Of a stretch of 64,000 nt of DNA, positions 1 to 7,807 are shown one piece after another. The position numbers were made by a program, and so were the translations under genes. Numbering within the stretch: position 1 is the stretch's first letter; every line of letters begins with the position of its first letter. The notes under the pieces were generated by a model. It was not told where the DNA came from. It made no database searches and saw only the letters and a list, made by a program, of their open reading frames with translations. The DNA comes from Clostridia bacterium (GTDB lineage Bacteria; Bacillota; Clostridia; Oscillospirales; Acutalibacteraceae), in NCBI GenBank assembly GCA_017520705.1, contig JAFXFF010000039.1, positions 31,667-95,666 on the forward strand. The letters run 5' to 3'.

Positions 1-335
1 CAGGAGGCGGTATGCTCACGCCGCTGTGGCTGAGCATGGCTCTCAGCTGGGGCGGACTGTCGGTGCAAGGGCAATTGGCCGCCGTGCTGCCGCAGGAGCG
101 GATCATCGGGTGGCGATTCTGGCGATGGCGGCTGCTGCACGGCGTCCTCAGCGGCGGCTTGGCCCTGGGATTATTTGCCCTCTTCCCCATCCGCAGCGAT
201 ACGATGGCGGGCAACGCCGCCGTGGTGCCCTATTCCGTGTCGGTGGCGGCAACCCTAATGCTTTTGTTGCTCAGTTTTCTGGCCATGTTGTGTTTTTCCG
301 ATTTTTCTGAAAAAAAGACTGGAAATGCGTCGTAA
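1..335 (+). CDS. C-terminal part of a YlbJ-like sporulation membrane protein (partial)
   Basis: The frame is open from base 3, so this is probably the 3' end of a longer gene cut by the window edge. An ATG at 12 does have a GGAGG just upstream, so a short 107-residue protein cannot be excluded. Three hydrophobic segments are visible, at about residues 3-20, 42-60 and 75-95 counted from that ATG. The motif GGLSVQGQL followed by a short polar stretch resembles the C-terminal nucleoside-recognition (Gate) domain of YlbJ, a membrane protein needed for heat-resistant spores. The assignment rests on that motif and the spore-forming context only. Confidence 0.5.
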   Translation, partial: GGGMLTPLWLSMALSWGGLSVQGQLAAVLPQERIIGWRFWRWRLLHGVLSGGLALGLFALFPIRSDTMAGNAAVVPYSVSVAATLMLLLLSFLAMLCFSDFSEKKTGNAS

Positions 336-380
336 GGTGTGGTATACTGGTGTAAATCGACCGAAAGGGAGGGATTCACC

Positions 381-596
381 ATGCGCCGCAAACTGTACGG
401 CAACAACATACAGCCCTGCTGTGAATACTGCCAAAGCGCCCGTCGCGCCACCGATGGTCGGGTGATGCTGTGCTCCCGCCGCGGTATCGTGCCCATGTAT
501 CACAAGTGCCGCAAGTTCCGCTACGACCCCCTCAAGCGTATCCCCTTCCGTCAGCCCCGCCTGCAGAAGTATAAGCCGGAGGATTTCGCCCTGTAA
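381..596 (+). CDS. Small conserved protein with paired cysteines (71 aa)
   Basis: The start is the ATG at 381, which follows GGGAGGGA with normal spacing; an in-frame upstream ATG at 339 lacks a ribosome site. The product is very basic and carries CCEYC near residue 13, then single cysteines near 32 and 44, a pattern suggesting a small metal-binding or redox fold. It ends with a run of basic and proline residues. I recognise this as a short protein type common in Clostridia, but I know of no assigned function. It sits between the membrane-protein end and a tRNA promoter. Confidence 0.7.
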   Translation: MRRKLYGNNIQPCCEYCQSARRATDGRVMLCSRRGIVPMYHKCRKFRYDPLKRIPFRQPRLQKYKPEDFAL

Positions 597-631
597 CGAG
601 GAAAATTTCCAAAAATATTTTGGTTTTTCTA

Positions 632-660
632 TTGACAATCCCGAAAGGGTTTGCTATAAT
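632..660 (+). promoter_or_regulatory. Sigma-A promoter of tRNA-Gly
   Basis: TTGACA (632-637) and TATAAT (655-660) are perfect consensus hexamers with a 17-base spacer, and the -10 is preceded by TGC (extended -10). The tRNA begins 21 bases after the -10. Confidence 0.9.
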
Positions 661-680
661 AGCCCTCGTTGCAGAGATAT

Positions 681-756
681 GCGGCTGTAGCTCATCTGGT
701 AGAGCGCCACCTTGCCAAGGTGGAGGTAGCGAGTTCGAGCCTCGTCAGCCGCTCCA
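681..756 (+). tRNA. tRNA-Gly (GCC)
   Basis: A full cloverleaf can be drawn. The acceptor arms are 681-687 and 746-752, the anticodon loop reads CTTGCCAAG, the T loop contains GTTCGAGCC, and CCA is encoded at 754-756. The same tRNA sequence recurs on the other strand at 32055-32130. Both copies are followed by a terminator hairpin and then a related hairpin repeat. Confidence 0.97.
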
Positions 757-761
757 AAAAG

Positions 762-795
762 AAACGGACACCCAATCGGGTGTCCGTTTTCTTTT
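762..795 (+). terminator. Rho-independent terminator of tRNA-Gly
   Basis: A 12-bp perfect stem built on CGGACACCC/GGGTGTCCG with a four-base loop is followed by TTTTCTTTTT. It starts six bases after the tRNA CCA. Confidence 0.9.
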
Positions 796-917
796 TGCGT
801 CTGACTCGGGCTCGACTCGCCTAGTTTTGCGCCAGCAAAACTATAGGTTTTGACAAAGTACCACCTAACGGCTGCAATCATCCTCCCCTTGTCAAAACCG
901 GAGTTCGAGCCGTCCAA
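778..917 (+). repeat. tRNA-linked double-hairpin repeat, copy A
   Basis: This unit begins inside the terminator 3' arm. It contains a first hairpin (AGTTTTG...CAAAACT, 823-842) and then a second inverted repeat (GGTTTTGAC at 846-854 with GTCAAAACC at 891-899), and ends with GGAGTTCGAGCC, which resembles a tRNA T arm. Copy B follows with a period of 161 bases, and a shorter relative lies next to the second tRNA-Gly at 31931-32010. The function is unknown. Confidence 0.75.
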
Positions 918-938
918 TGACTACGCCGCATTTGGTGC

Positions 939-1078
939 GGGTGTCCGTTTTCTCTTTGCGTCTGACTCAGGCTCGACTCGCCTAGTTTTCCGCCAGCAAA
1001 ATTATAGGTTTTGACCGAACTACCAACTCGAATAGAAACTCTAGCAAATCTCGGTCAAAACCGGAGTTCTGAGCCGAG
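939..1078 (+). repeat. tRNA-linked double-hairpin repeat, copy B
   Basis: Nearly the same as copy A over the first 75 bases and the last 15 bases; the loop between the GGTTTTGACC and GGTCAAAACC arms differs completely. Conserved arms with a free loop suggest selection on structure, or a mobile structural element. Confidence 0.75.
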
Positions 1079-1085
1079 TCATCAC

Positions 1086-1115
1086 AAAAGACCGACCTCG
1101 ATGGTCGGTCTTTTT
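1086..1115 (+). terminator. Rho-independent terminator after the repeat pair
   Basis: The stem AAAGACCGACC/GGTCGGTCTTT has a five-base loop and is followed by a T run. It shields the amino-sugar operon from read-through of the tRNA unit. Confidence 0.85.
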
Positions 1116-1203
1116 GCATTTCACTTATAAATGTCAACCAAACTTTCCGTTTTTATTCAAAAAGCATTCACATTTCCTCCGAAAAACTTAAAAACAGCGT
1201 AAA

Positions 1204-1269
1204 TTTGCAACTAAAAGTTGCGAAAAGTAGGATTTTCCTCTTGCAATTCGCAAAAAACGGGTGTATGAT
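1204..1269 (+). promoter_or_regulatory. Promoter and possible operators of the HTH-GlmM operon
   Basis: The likely promoter is TTGCAA (1241-1246), 17 bases, TATGAT (1264-1269). A palindrome GCAACT-AAA-AGTTGC lies just upstream, and TTGCAATTCGCAA overlaps the -35. The recurring TTGC(A/G)A half-sites suggest a repressor site. Because the first gene carries its own HTH domain, autoregulation is a reasonable inference. Confidence 0.55.
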
Positions 1270-1334
1270 GATAGAGGTGTGCTACGGCACATATATATTG
1301 TATATCATCTCAATAAATCATATAGGAGGACACT

Positions 1335-2957
1335 ATGACTATTGGTGAAAAGCTCATCAACCTGCGCAATGCCGCAGGTATGTCCCAGGATGCGCTGGCA
1401 GAAAATCTGTCCGTATCCCGCCAGTCGGTTTCCAAGTGGGAGACCGATCAGGTGATGCCCCAGATCGAAAAGGTGCTGCAGATCTGCAAACTGTTCGGCG
1501 TTTCCGCCGACGACCTGCTGGACGACGGCAAGGTGATTGACCGTGCGCCGCTGGCGGGCGGTTGCCGCAACAAGTATTTCGGCACCGACGGCTTCCGCGG
1601 CGAGGCCAACTGCAACCTCACCTCCATGCAGGCCTACAAGGTGGGCCGTTTCCTGGGCTGGTACTATCGCTCTCCCCTGTCGGGTTGTACCGACGAGAAC
1701 TACCGTCCCCGCATCGTCATCGGCAAGGACACCCGCCGCAGTAGCTATATGCTGGAATACTCCATCGTGGCGGGCATCACCGCCAGCGGCGCTGACGCCC
1801 ACATGCTGCACGTCACCACCACCCCCAGCGTGTCCTACGTGACCCGCGTGGACGAATTTGACTGCGGCATTATGATCACCGCCAGCCACAATCCCTTCTA
1901 CGACAACGGCATCAAGGTCATCAACAGAAGCGGCGAAAAACTGGACGACGACACCACCGCCCTTATCGAGTGCTATCTGGACGGCGATCTGCGCGCCCTG
2001 GGCATTGAGGGCGATGACCTGCCCCTGGCGAAGCGGGAGCACATCGGCTGCATCGTGGACTACGTGGCCGGCCGCAACCGCTACGTGGGCTATCTGATCT
2101 CCATCGCTTCCAATTCCTATAAAAAACTGCGCATCGGTCTGGACTGCGCCAACGGTGCCTCCTGGATGATCGCCAAGGCGGTGTTTGACGCCCTGGGTGC
2201 CCAGACCGTCATCATCGGCGACCAGCCCGACGGCCTCAACTGCAACCGTGACTGCGGCTCCACCCACATGGAGAAGCTGTGCGAGCTGGTGAAGGAGCAG
2301 AAGCTGGACGTGGGCTTTGCCTTTGACGGCGACGCCGACCGTTGCTTGGCTGTGGACGAAAACGGCAACGTGGTGGACGGCGACGCCATGATGTATATCT
2401 TGGGTATGCGGCTCAAAAACCGCGGTATGCTCAACAAGAACACCGTGGTGGCCACCGTTATGTCCAACAGCGGCTTCTTTGCCAGCCTGAAAAAAGCGGG
2501 TATGGAAGTGGATCAGACCAAGGTGGGCGACCGCTTTGTGTACGAGTCCATGCAGAAGAACGATTTCAGCCTGGGCGGCGAGCAGTCCGGCCACATCATT
2601 ATGAAGAAATACGCCACCACCGGCGACGGCATCCTCACCGCCATCATGATCGCTGAGGAGATGTGCGACCGCAAGCTGTCCCTCTCCAAGCTGGCGGAGC
2701 CTGTGATGCTGTATCCCCAGTATCTGAAAAATCTGCGCGTCAAGGATAAGAATGCCGCCATGAGCGATCCTGCCGTGCTGGAGGCTCAGAAGAAGGTGGA
2801 CGAGATGATCAACGGCGCCGGTCGCTCCCTGCTGCGTCAGAGCGGCACCGAGCCGGTGGTCCGCGTGATGATCGAGGCGGAGACCACCGAGCTGTGCGAG
2901 AAATACGCGGCGATGATCGCCGATGTGATCAAGGAAAGGGGTCATTGCGTTGAATAA
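1335..2957 (+). CDS. Fusion of an XRE-type HTH domain to phosphoglucosamine mutase
   Basis: The first 65 or so residues are a classic Cro/CI-type helix-turn-helix (SQDALAENLSVSRQSVSKWE). From about residue 79 the chain is an alpha-D-phosphohexomutase of the GlmM type, which interconverts glucosamine-6-phosphate and glucosamine-1-phosphate in the cytoplasm. It has the entry motif FGTDGFRGE, the phosphoserine loop TASHNP (Ser184), the Mg site DGDAD (D331, D333, D335), the sugar loop GGEQSGH and the phosphate loop RQSGTEP. The start is the ATG after TAGGAGGACACT. At 540 residues it is about 90 longer than ordinary GlmM, accounted for by the HTH. It is the first gene of an operon with a beta-helix transferase and NagB. 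The DNA-binding role is inferred. Confidence 0.88.
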   Translation: MTIGEKLINLRNAAGMSQDALAENLSVSRQSVSKWETDQVMPQIEKVLQICKLFGVSADDLLDDGKVIDRAPLAGGCRNKYFGTDGFRGEANCNLTSMQAYKVGRFLGWYYRSPLSGCTDENYRPRIVIGKDTRRSSYMLEYSIVAGITASGADAHMLHVTTTPSVSYVTRVDEFDCGIMITASHNPFYDNGIKVINRSGEKLDDDTTALIECYLDGDLRALGIEGDDLPLAKREHIGCIVDYVAGRNRYVGYLISIASNSYKKLRIGLDCANGASWMIAKAVFDALGAQTVIIGDQPDGLNCNRDCGSTHMEKLCELVKEQKLDVGFAFDGDADRCLAVDENGNVVDGDAMMYILGMRLKNRGMLNKNTVVATVMSNSGFFASLKKAGMEVDQTKVGDRFVYESMQKNDFSLGGEQSGHIIMKKYATTGDGILTAIMIAEEMCDRKLSLSKLAEPVMLYPQYLKNLRVKDKNAAMSDPAVLEAQKKVDEMINGAGRSLLRQSGTEPVVRVMIEAETTELCEKYAAMIADVIKERGHCVE

Positions 2958-3621
2958 GCTGGTTAAAACTGCCGACCTTTACGATTGCCAAGTCCCCTAC
3001 CTCAAAGATCTGTTTGACAGCTGCGAGTACCCTTGGGAGATGCTCCCCAAGATCAAGAGTCACATTCTCGCCCTCATTGAGGCAGGCCTGCCCGATTTCA
3101 CCGAGCTGAAACCCGGTGTATGGGTAGGCAAAGATGTGAAGATCGCCGACTACGTGACCATCGAGGCACCCGCCATCATCGGTCACGGCACCGAAATTCG
3201 CCCCGGCGCGTATATCCGCGGCAGCGTCATCACCGGCGAAAACTGCGTACTGGGCAACTCCAGCGAGTTTAAAAACTGCATCCTGCTGGATCGGGTGCAG
3301 TGCCCCCACTACAACTACGTGGGCGACTCTGTGCTGGGCAATAAGGCGCATATGGGCGCCGGCTCTATCTGCTCCAACCTGAAATCCGACGGCAAGCCGG
3401 TGGTCATCCACGGCGACGAGGACATCGTCACCGGTCTGCGCAAGATCGGCGGCATCCTGGCCGACTACGCCGACGCCGGCTGTGGTTGCGTCATCAACCC
3501 CGGCACCGTCATCGGTAAGCGCACCACCATCTATCCCCTGACCGCCCTGCGTGGCGTCTACCCTGCCGACTGCATCGTGAAGGCCACCAATACCATCGTT
3601 GAGAGAAAGGAAAATGCGTAA
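2950..3621 (+). CDS. Left-handed beta-helix sugar-phosphate acyl/nucleotidyltransferase-like protein
   Basis: The hexapeptide-repeat pattern of a left-handed parallel beta-helix (VWVGKDVKIADYVTI, IIGHGTEIRPGAYI) runs through most of the 223 residues. It resembles the C-terminal acetyltransferase half of GlmU, without the N-terminal pyrophosphorylase half. The start is TTG at 2950, inside the last codons of the upstream gene and preceded by AAGGAAAGGGG, so translation is coupled. Its place between GlmM and NagB suggests it acetylates glucosamine-1-phosphate or a related sugar. The exact substrate cannot be read from sequence. Confidence 0.72.
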   Translation: MNKLVKTADLYDCQVPYLKDLFDSCEYPWEMLPKIKSHILALIEAGLPDFTELKPGVWVGKDVKIADYVTIEAPAIIGHGTEIRPGAYIRGSVITGENCVLGNSSEFKNCILLDRVQCPHYNYVGDSVLGNKAHMGAGSICSNLKSDGKPVVIHGDEDIVTGLRKIGGILADYADAGCGCVINPGTVIGKRTTIYPLTALRGVYPADCIVKATNTIVERKENA

Positions 3622-4331
3622 TGAAATACATTGTTGTGAACACCTACGAAGAACTGAGCAACAAGGCCGCCGATCTGATTGCGGCGCAGATTTTGGTGAA
3701 ACCCAACTGCGTGCTGGGTCTGGCCACCGGCTCCTCCCCTGTGGGAACCTATCAGCGCCTGATTGCCGACAATAAGGCGGGCAAGATCGACTTCTCCACC
3801 GTCACCAGCGTCAATCTGGACGAGTACGTGGGTCTGGACGGCAGTAACGACCAGAGCTACCGCTATTTTATGAACGATAATCTCTTTGACCACGTCAACA
3901 TCGACAAGGCCAAGACCTTCGTCCCCAACGGCTGTGCCGCCGATCTGGCCGCCGAGGGTAAGGCTTACGACGAGATGATCAAGGAACTGGGCGGCATCGA
4001 CCTGCAGCTGCTGGGCATCGGTCTGGACGGCCACATCGGCTTTAACGAGCCGGACAGCGTCTTCACCGGCCCTACCCACGAGGTGAAGCTGGACGAGTCC
4101 ACCATCGAGGCCAACGCCCGCTTCTTCCAGAGCAAGGAGGAGGTTCCCACCACCGCCATCACCATGGGTATGCTGTCCATCATGCAGGCCAAGAAGGTGC
4201 TGCTGATTGCCAACGGCGCCAAGAAGAAGGCCATCGTGGAAAAGGCATTCTTCGGCCCCATCGATCCTCAGGTGCCCGCCTCCATCCTGCAGCTCCACCC
4301 CGATGTCACCGTCATCTTCAGCGAGAACTAA
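3621..4331 (+). CDS. nagB: Glucosamine-6-phosphate deaminase
   Basis: NagB converts glucosamine-6-phosphate to fructose-6-phosphate and ammonia, and can run in reverse. The 236 residues have the family length. Visible motifs are GLATGSSP (phosphate binding), NLDEYVGL (catalytic Asp), DGHIGFNEP (catalytic His and neighbours) and an ITMGM segment. The ATG overlaps the stop of the upstream gene by one base, so the three genes are tightly coupled. In this operon it may feed amino sugar into the cycle or drain it; the direction is an inference left open. Confidence 0.93.
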   Translation: MKYIVVNTYEELSNKAADLIAAQILVKPNCVLGLATGSSPVGTYQRLIADNKAGKIDFSTVTSVNLDEYVGLDGSNDQSYRYFMNDNLFDHVNIDKAKTFVPNGCAADLAAEGKAYDEMIKELGGIDLQLLGIGLDGHIGFNEPDSVFTGPTHEVKLDESTIEANARFFQSKEEVPTTAITMGMLSIMQAKKVLLIANGAKKKAIVEKAFFGPIDPQVPASILQLHPDVTVIFSEN

Positions 4332-4338
4332 GAGATAG

Positions 4339-4374
4339 AAAAAGAGCCTGACCGCTTGGTCAGGCTCTTTTTTG
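4339..4374. terminator. Bidirectional terminator after nagB (repeat copy 1)
   Basis: The stem AAAGAGCCTGACC/GGTCAGGCTCTTT is followed by TTTTTT on the + strand, with A runs that also serve the reverse-strand gene ending at 4375. A near-identical copy sits at 7403-7440, so the two bracket the reverse-strand module. Confidence 0.9.
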
Positions 4375-5745
4375 TTACTCGTTCTCCAGTGGCTGATACA
4401 CGAACAAGGCACGGTCAGCCGGTGTGCCGTAGGCGTATTCGGGCTCAAACTCCAAGTCAAAATCACTATCGTTCTTTGTGACTGAACCGCACAACACCAT
4501 CCGTCCGTCAGGCAACCACAAGGCATCGGTAGGAGCACCTCGCTCCATCACGTTATAACGGAATACACGGCGTGAGAGGATAGCCCCTTCCGCATCCGCA
4601 CACACGGCGTAAGCCACGTACAGGTCACGAGGAAAGTTATTGTCGAACTCCGCCACGTTGGGATCCAGCACCCCATCGTAGAATACGGACAAACCGCCCA
4701 CGCACACACACCCGTCACGGATGTGAATGCCGGCGACCTGATCCACCGCCATACCACACTCCGATAACGGCACACGATACAGAATCTCTCCCGTCGGACT
4801 CACTTTCACCAACATACGGCGCATATATCCGTAACCGGCAGGCAGCACCTCATCCCAAAAAGGATCGCTAACCGTATCGGAGCTGCTCAACGCAATGTAA
4901 TAATTTCCCTCATCGTCCACTGCGGCATCGTCGCACCATTCGTCGCTGACACCACCCACTGTCGTGAAAGACTCCAGTGTTAATACCCCATCCTTTGACA
5001 CATAGTGGCTCACTAACACCTCGTACCCTTTATCCGCATCGACCGAATGGGTATCGGCGGTGACGGTCTGGAACAGGTAAAAGCCGCCGTTGTTGTCCGC
5101 CACTAATTTAGCACCGTAGGCAAGGCCGTTTTGAACGTCGTAGTTCCCTAAAGACAGTTTATCTAATTGTTGACCGTCCTTCGACACCCACAGCAAATTC
5201 CAAGTGCTGTCAAAAGGCTTGGCATACAGCACGCCTACCGTGCCATCCGATAATTCCACCAAAGAAGTAATGATTACGTCAAAGGCATACTCCTCAAACT
5301 CCACCGACCATTCCAACTCAAAATCGGCGGAGAATTTTTTCACCGTAGAAGCACCGTTTCCTCTCGCCACAACGGTGCCGCCGTCTTGGGAGGTCACGAT
5401 ATCCGAATACCAAACGTCGCATTCATAGGAGGCCAGCAACGACAAATCGCTTCCGTATACGTCAATCACCGTTTTGGGATTTAAGTCAGCGTCATATACC
5501 TCGCCGATAGCAATGATGCGCCCGTCGGCCGTATAAGTCATATCCGTGTATTGGCTGATATACCCCTCCGTTTGCCGCACCACCTGCGGCAATTCCCATT
5601 TTGTCAGCGTTTCGACGGTGGGAGGCTCAACGGGTGCCGTTGTTGTGGTGGTGAACAAACCTGTCTTCTGCGTATTCACCTCACCACAGCCTACGGAGGC
5701 AAGCAAGAAAGCGCCGCTCACTAACAACATCAACAATCGTCTCAT
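4375..5745 (-). CDS. Secreted lipoprotein with beta-propeller-like repeats, function unknown
   Basis: The start is the ATG at 5745 after GGGGGAAAAGAAAT; an earlier in-frame start would overlap the upstream gene. The first 20 residues are a lipoprotein signal with lipobox LASVGC, followed by a Thr-rich linker. The roughly 456-residue protein then shows repeated blocks such as DGGTVVARGNG, DGTVGVLYA, NGGFYLF, DEGNYYIAL and DGRMVLCGS, typical of a solvent-exposed beta-propeller. It probably faces the outside of the membrane. It is third in a reverse-strand unit with an AraC regulator and another lipoprotein. I do not recognise a specific family. Confidence 0.7.
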   Translation of the reverse strand: MRRLLMLLVSGAFLLASVGCGEVNTQKTGLFTTTTTAPVEPPTVETLTKWELPQVVRQTEGYISQYTDMTYTADGRIIAIGEVYDADLNPKTVIDVYGSDLSLLASYECDVWYSDIVTSQDGGTVVARGNGASTVKKFSADFELEWSVEFEEYAFDVIITSLVELSDGTVGVLYAKPFDSTWNLLWVSKDGQQLDKLSLGNYDVQNGLAYGAKLVADNNGGFYLFQTVTADTHSVDADKGYEVLVSHYVSKDGVLTLESFTTVGGVSDEWCDDAAVDDEGNYYIALSSSDTVSDPFWDEVLPAGYGYMRRMLVKVSPTGEILYRVPLSECGMAVDQVAGIHIRDGCVCVGGLSVFYDGVLDPNVAEFDNNFPRDLYVAYAVCADAEGAILSRRVFRYNVMERGAPTDALWLPDGRMVLCGSVTKNDSDFDLEFEPEYAYGTPADRALFVYQPLENE

Positions 5746-5767
5746 ATATTTCTTTTCCCCCTTCGTG

Positions 5768-6388
5768 TCATCCGTTTTCATTCAACTCATAATAACGAAT
5801 TTCGTTTACGAATTCTCCATCTACCGTAATCACAAAGGCAGATAAAAATGCAAAGTATGTTTTATGGTCAGTGGAAAAACGACGCCAATCTTCCAAGTTC
5901 AACTGTAAATTCGTCCGCCGATCCGTCTTGGTGTCCATAAGATAGAAATCATTGTGTTCATCCGTGTACACAACAAATCGGCCGATCTCTTCATACAGCG
6001 GACTATAGTTTGTGTTTTCGGTACGCAACTTCGTCATAACTCTCTCTTTTTCATCCTCATCCGACACACGTCTCCATGCACCGTCCGTTGCTATATCCAT
6101 TACGTCCAAATGCTCATCGGTTGTCCTGCCATCATCCTCGCTGGATGCTTCGGCCCATAGATAATACAATTGATCGTCCACCACGGCAATCTCCGCTAAC
6201 CATCCCCTCACCGAAGAGGGCACATATACCGTTCCGCACCGAAAAGGTGCCAAACTGTGTGGACGGATAGTCTCGGATGCCTCGCTGTCAGATGGTGGTG
6301 TCCCGCCTTGTTGCTTTTTTGGCGCATCACAGCCTGTGACAGCGAGCAACAGTGCGGTACACAACAGGAGTGCTATCCATCTTTTCAT
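5768..6388 (-). CDS. Putative lipoprotein (206 aa), function unknown
   Basis: The N-terminus is a lipoprotein signal ending in the lipobox AVTGC, followed by a Pro/Ser/Glu-rich linker. The rest contains short beta-strand-like blocks (DQLYYLWAE, GRFVVYTD, NDFYLMD) that look like fragments of a propeller or WD-like fold, as in the next gene. The ATG overlaps the stop of the AraC-type gene by four bases, so the two are probably co-transcribed. No catalytic motif is visible. Confidence 0.62.
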   Translation of the reverse strand: MKRWIALLLCTALLLAVTGCDAPKKQQGGTPPSDSEASETIRPHSLAPFRCGTVYVPSSVRGWLAEIAVVDDQLYYLWAEASSEDDGRTTDEHLDVMDIATDGAWRRVSDEDEKERVMTKLRTENTNYSPLYEEIGRFVVYTDEHNDFYLMDTKTDRRTNLQLNLEDWRRFSTDHKTYFAFLSAFVITVDGEFVNEIRYYELNENG

Positions 6389-7296
6389 CCGTTATCGCCA
6401 TCCTTTTTCTGTAATTCTTTCCGCCGCCGCTTTATGGCACGGGTGCGGTAGGCAGCCGGCGTAATTCCCTCGTGCTCACGAAATGCCCGACCGAAATGCT
6501 GTACCGTTTTATAACCGCAACGGTGGGCAATCTCTTTAATAGGTACGTCGGTAAACGCCAAATGCTTTTTGGCCACCATCATCCGATGACAAAACAGATA
6601 CTCACGGGGCGTCATTCCCGTAACTTCCTGCACACAGCGGCTCAAGGTGGTGCGATTGACACCACAGTGTGCCGAAAGGCTGTCCAGTGTGATTTCTCTG
6701 TCATAATGAGTTTCTAAATAAGTCACAGCCTCCTGCGCCACCGCCTGCGCTTCCTCTGCCGACCCGCAATCGCACAATCGCTCCAGCGCAATCAGCATCT
6801 CCATAACGTAAGAACGAGCACGGCAAGACCAATACCAATCCGGTTGCTCGGTCAATTCACGGCGTAACGCAAGGCAGCGATTTTCAAACACAGCCCGATG
6901 CCCATCGGTCAACGGAAGCGGCGCTGCGCGAGTCAAAAAAGGCCGCAGCAAAAAGAAATCGTGCTGTGCCGCCACCTCACTAAAACCCTCATCCCGTAAG
7001 GCGGCAAAATTTAGATTAACGTTTAGAAACGAGGGATGAAACCAAACGCCCCACCACTGCAAATCCTGACTGCGGAGCAATTGCGGATTCTCGCTCTCGT
7101 CAAAGCATAACAGACAGGGTGCTGATGCGGTCACCTCTCGCCCATAGGCAGAAAAGACGGCTGTGCCGTGGGTAATAATCAGTAACAGGAAACACTCTCC
7201 CTGAATCGACAATTGTTCTGCGGTAGGGTTTTCGCGGCAGACAACGCGCACGATGCGTCCTGCGCCGTGTTTTTGTCCAATGGTGCTGTGTTGCAT
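6385..7296 (-). CDS. AraC-family transcriptional regulator
   Basis: The C-terminal 95 residues carry the two helix-turn-helices of AraC/XylS proteins: ITLDSLSAHCGVNRTTLSRC and the second motif VPIKEIAHRCGYKTVQHFGR. The N-terminal 180 residues look like a cupin-type sensing domain (beta-rich, with GECFLLLI and APCLLCFDE). The chosen start at 7296 follows AAAGGAG; upstream in-frame codons lack a ribosome site. It begins a unit with two lipoproteins, which it may control. The ligand is unknown. Confidence 0.88.
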   Translation of the reverse strand: MQHSTIGQKHGAGRIVRVVCRENPTAEQLSIQGECFLLLIITHGTAVFSAYGREVTASAPCLLCFDESENPQLLRSQDLQWWGVWFHPSFLNVNLNFAALRDEGFSEVAAQHDFFLLRPFLTRAAPLPLTDGHRAVFENRCLALRRELTEQPDWYWSCRARSYVMEMLIALERLCDCGSAEEAQAVAQEAVTYLETHYDREITLDSLSAHCGVNRTTLSRCVQEVTGMTPREYLFCHRMMVAKKHLAFTDVPIKEIAHRCGYKTVQHFGRAFREHEGITPAAYRTRAIKRRRKELQKKDGDNG

Positions 7297-7402
7297 AGAA
7301 ACACGCTCCTTTCTCTGCTCATAGTATAGCACAGGGGCAAACAACGCCGCAACCACAGAGGTTTACCGTTTTTACAGCGATTTTTATCCATTTTACAATA
7401 GC

Positions 7403-7440
7403 AAAAGAGCCTGACCGCTTGGTCAGGCTCTTTTTTTGTT
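7403..7440. terminator. Second copy of the 4339-4374 terminator hairpin
   Basis: The same stem and loop as at 4339-4374, followed by eight T on the + strand. No + strand gene precedes it, so it is not doing the ordinary job of ending a gene here. The two copies form direct repeats around the AraC-lipoprotein module. Confidence 0.85.
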
Positions 7441-7807
7441 GGCGAAAAAAGGGTGGATACATCCCCTCTCCCGACCTCGCGGGGCTCGGCCATCCTCCCC
7501 TGCGGGGAGGGGTTTGGGGGCAAAATGCGATGATTCTGCGGTTTTACGGCGATTCGGAGCCGTTTTCACGGGTAAAAATATGTAAAATAATGAATAAAAT
7601 CGTCCAAAATTATAGTAAAATATGCAGAATTATGTTCTACACTATTGCAAAGAAGACATAAATAGGTGTAATATATTAGTTAAGATAGTGTATAAGTGTT
7701 TCTATCTTTAAGGGACGCATCCCCGTGGCAGGGATTTGCGCCCCACCGCACGGGCGGATTTTGCCCGTAGAATACGGCATACGCCGCAAAGAAAAGAGGT
7801 ATCTCCC
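7441..7807 (+). promoter_or_regulatory. Upstream region of the secreted-fibre locus
   Basis: At 7466-7515 there is a G+C-rich repeat (core CGACCTCGCG-GGCTCGGCCA) related to one at 9467-9545. From 7565 to 7720 the base composition changes to strongly A+T rich, with inverted half-sites ACACTAT and ATAGTGT (about 7639 and 7687) and several TATAAT-like stretches. This is the natural place for the promoter of the signal-peptidase gene, but no single -35/-10 pair is convincing. No gene is seen. Confidence 0.45.

Noticed and set aside
1305..2945. 546-codon reverse frame opposite the HTH-GlmM gene
   Set aside because: Antisense shadow; Val/His-rich without motifs.
7700..7800. c-di-GMP riboswitch before the first signal peptidase
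   Set aside because: GGGACGC is present but the other conserved parts of the motif are not; pairing does not match.
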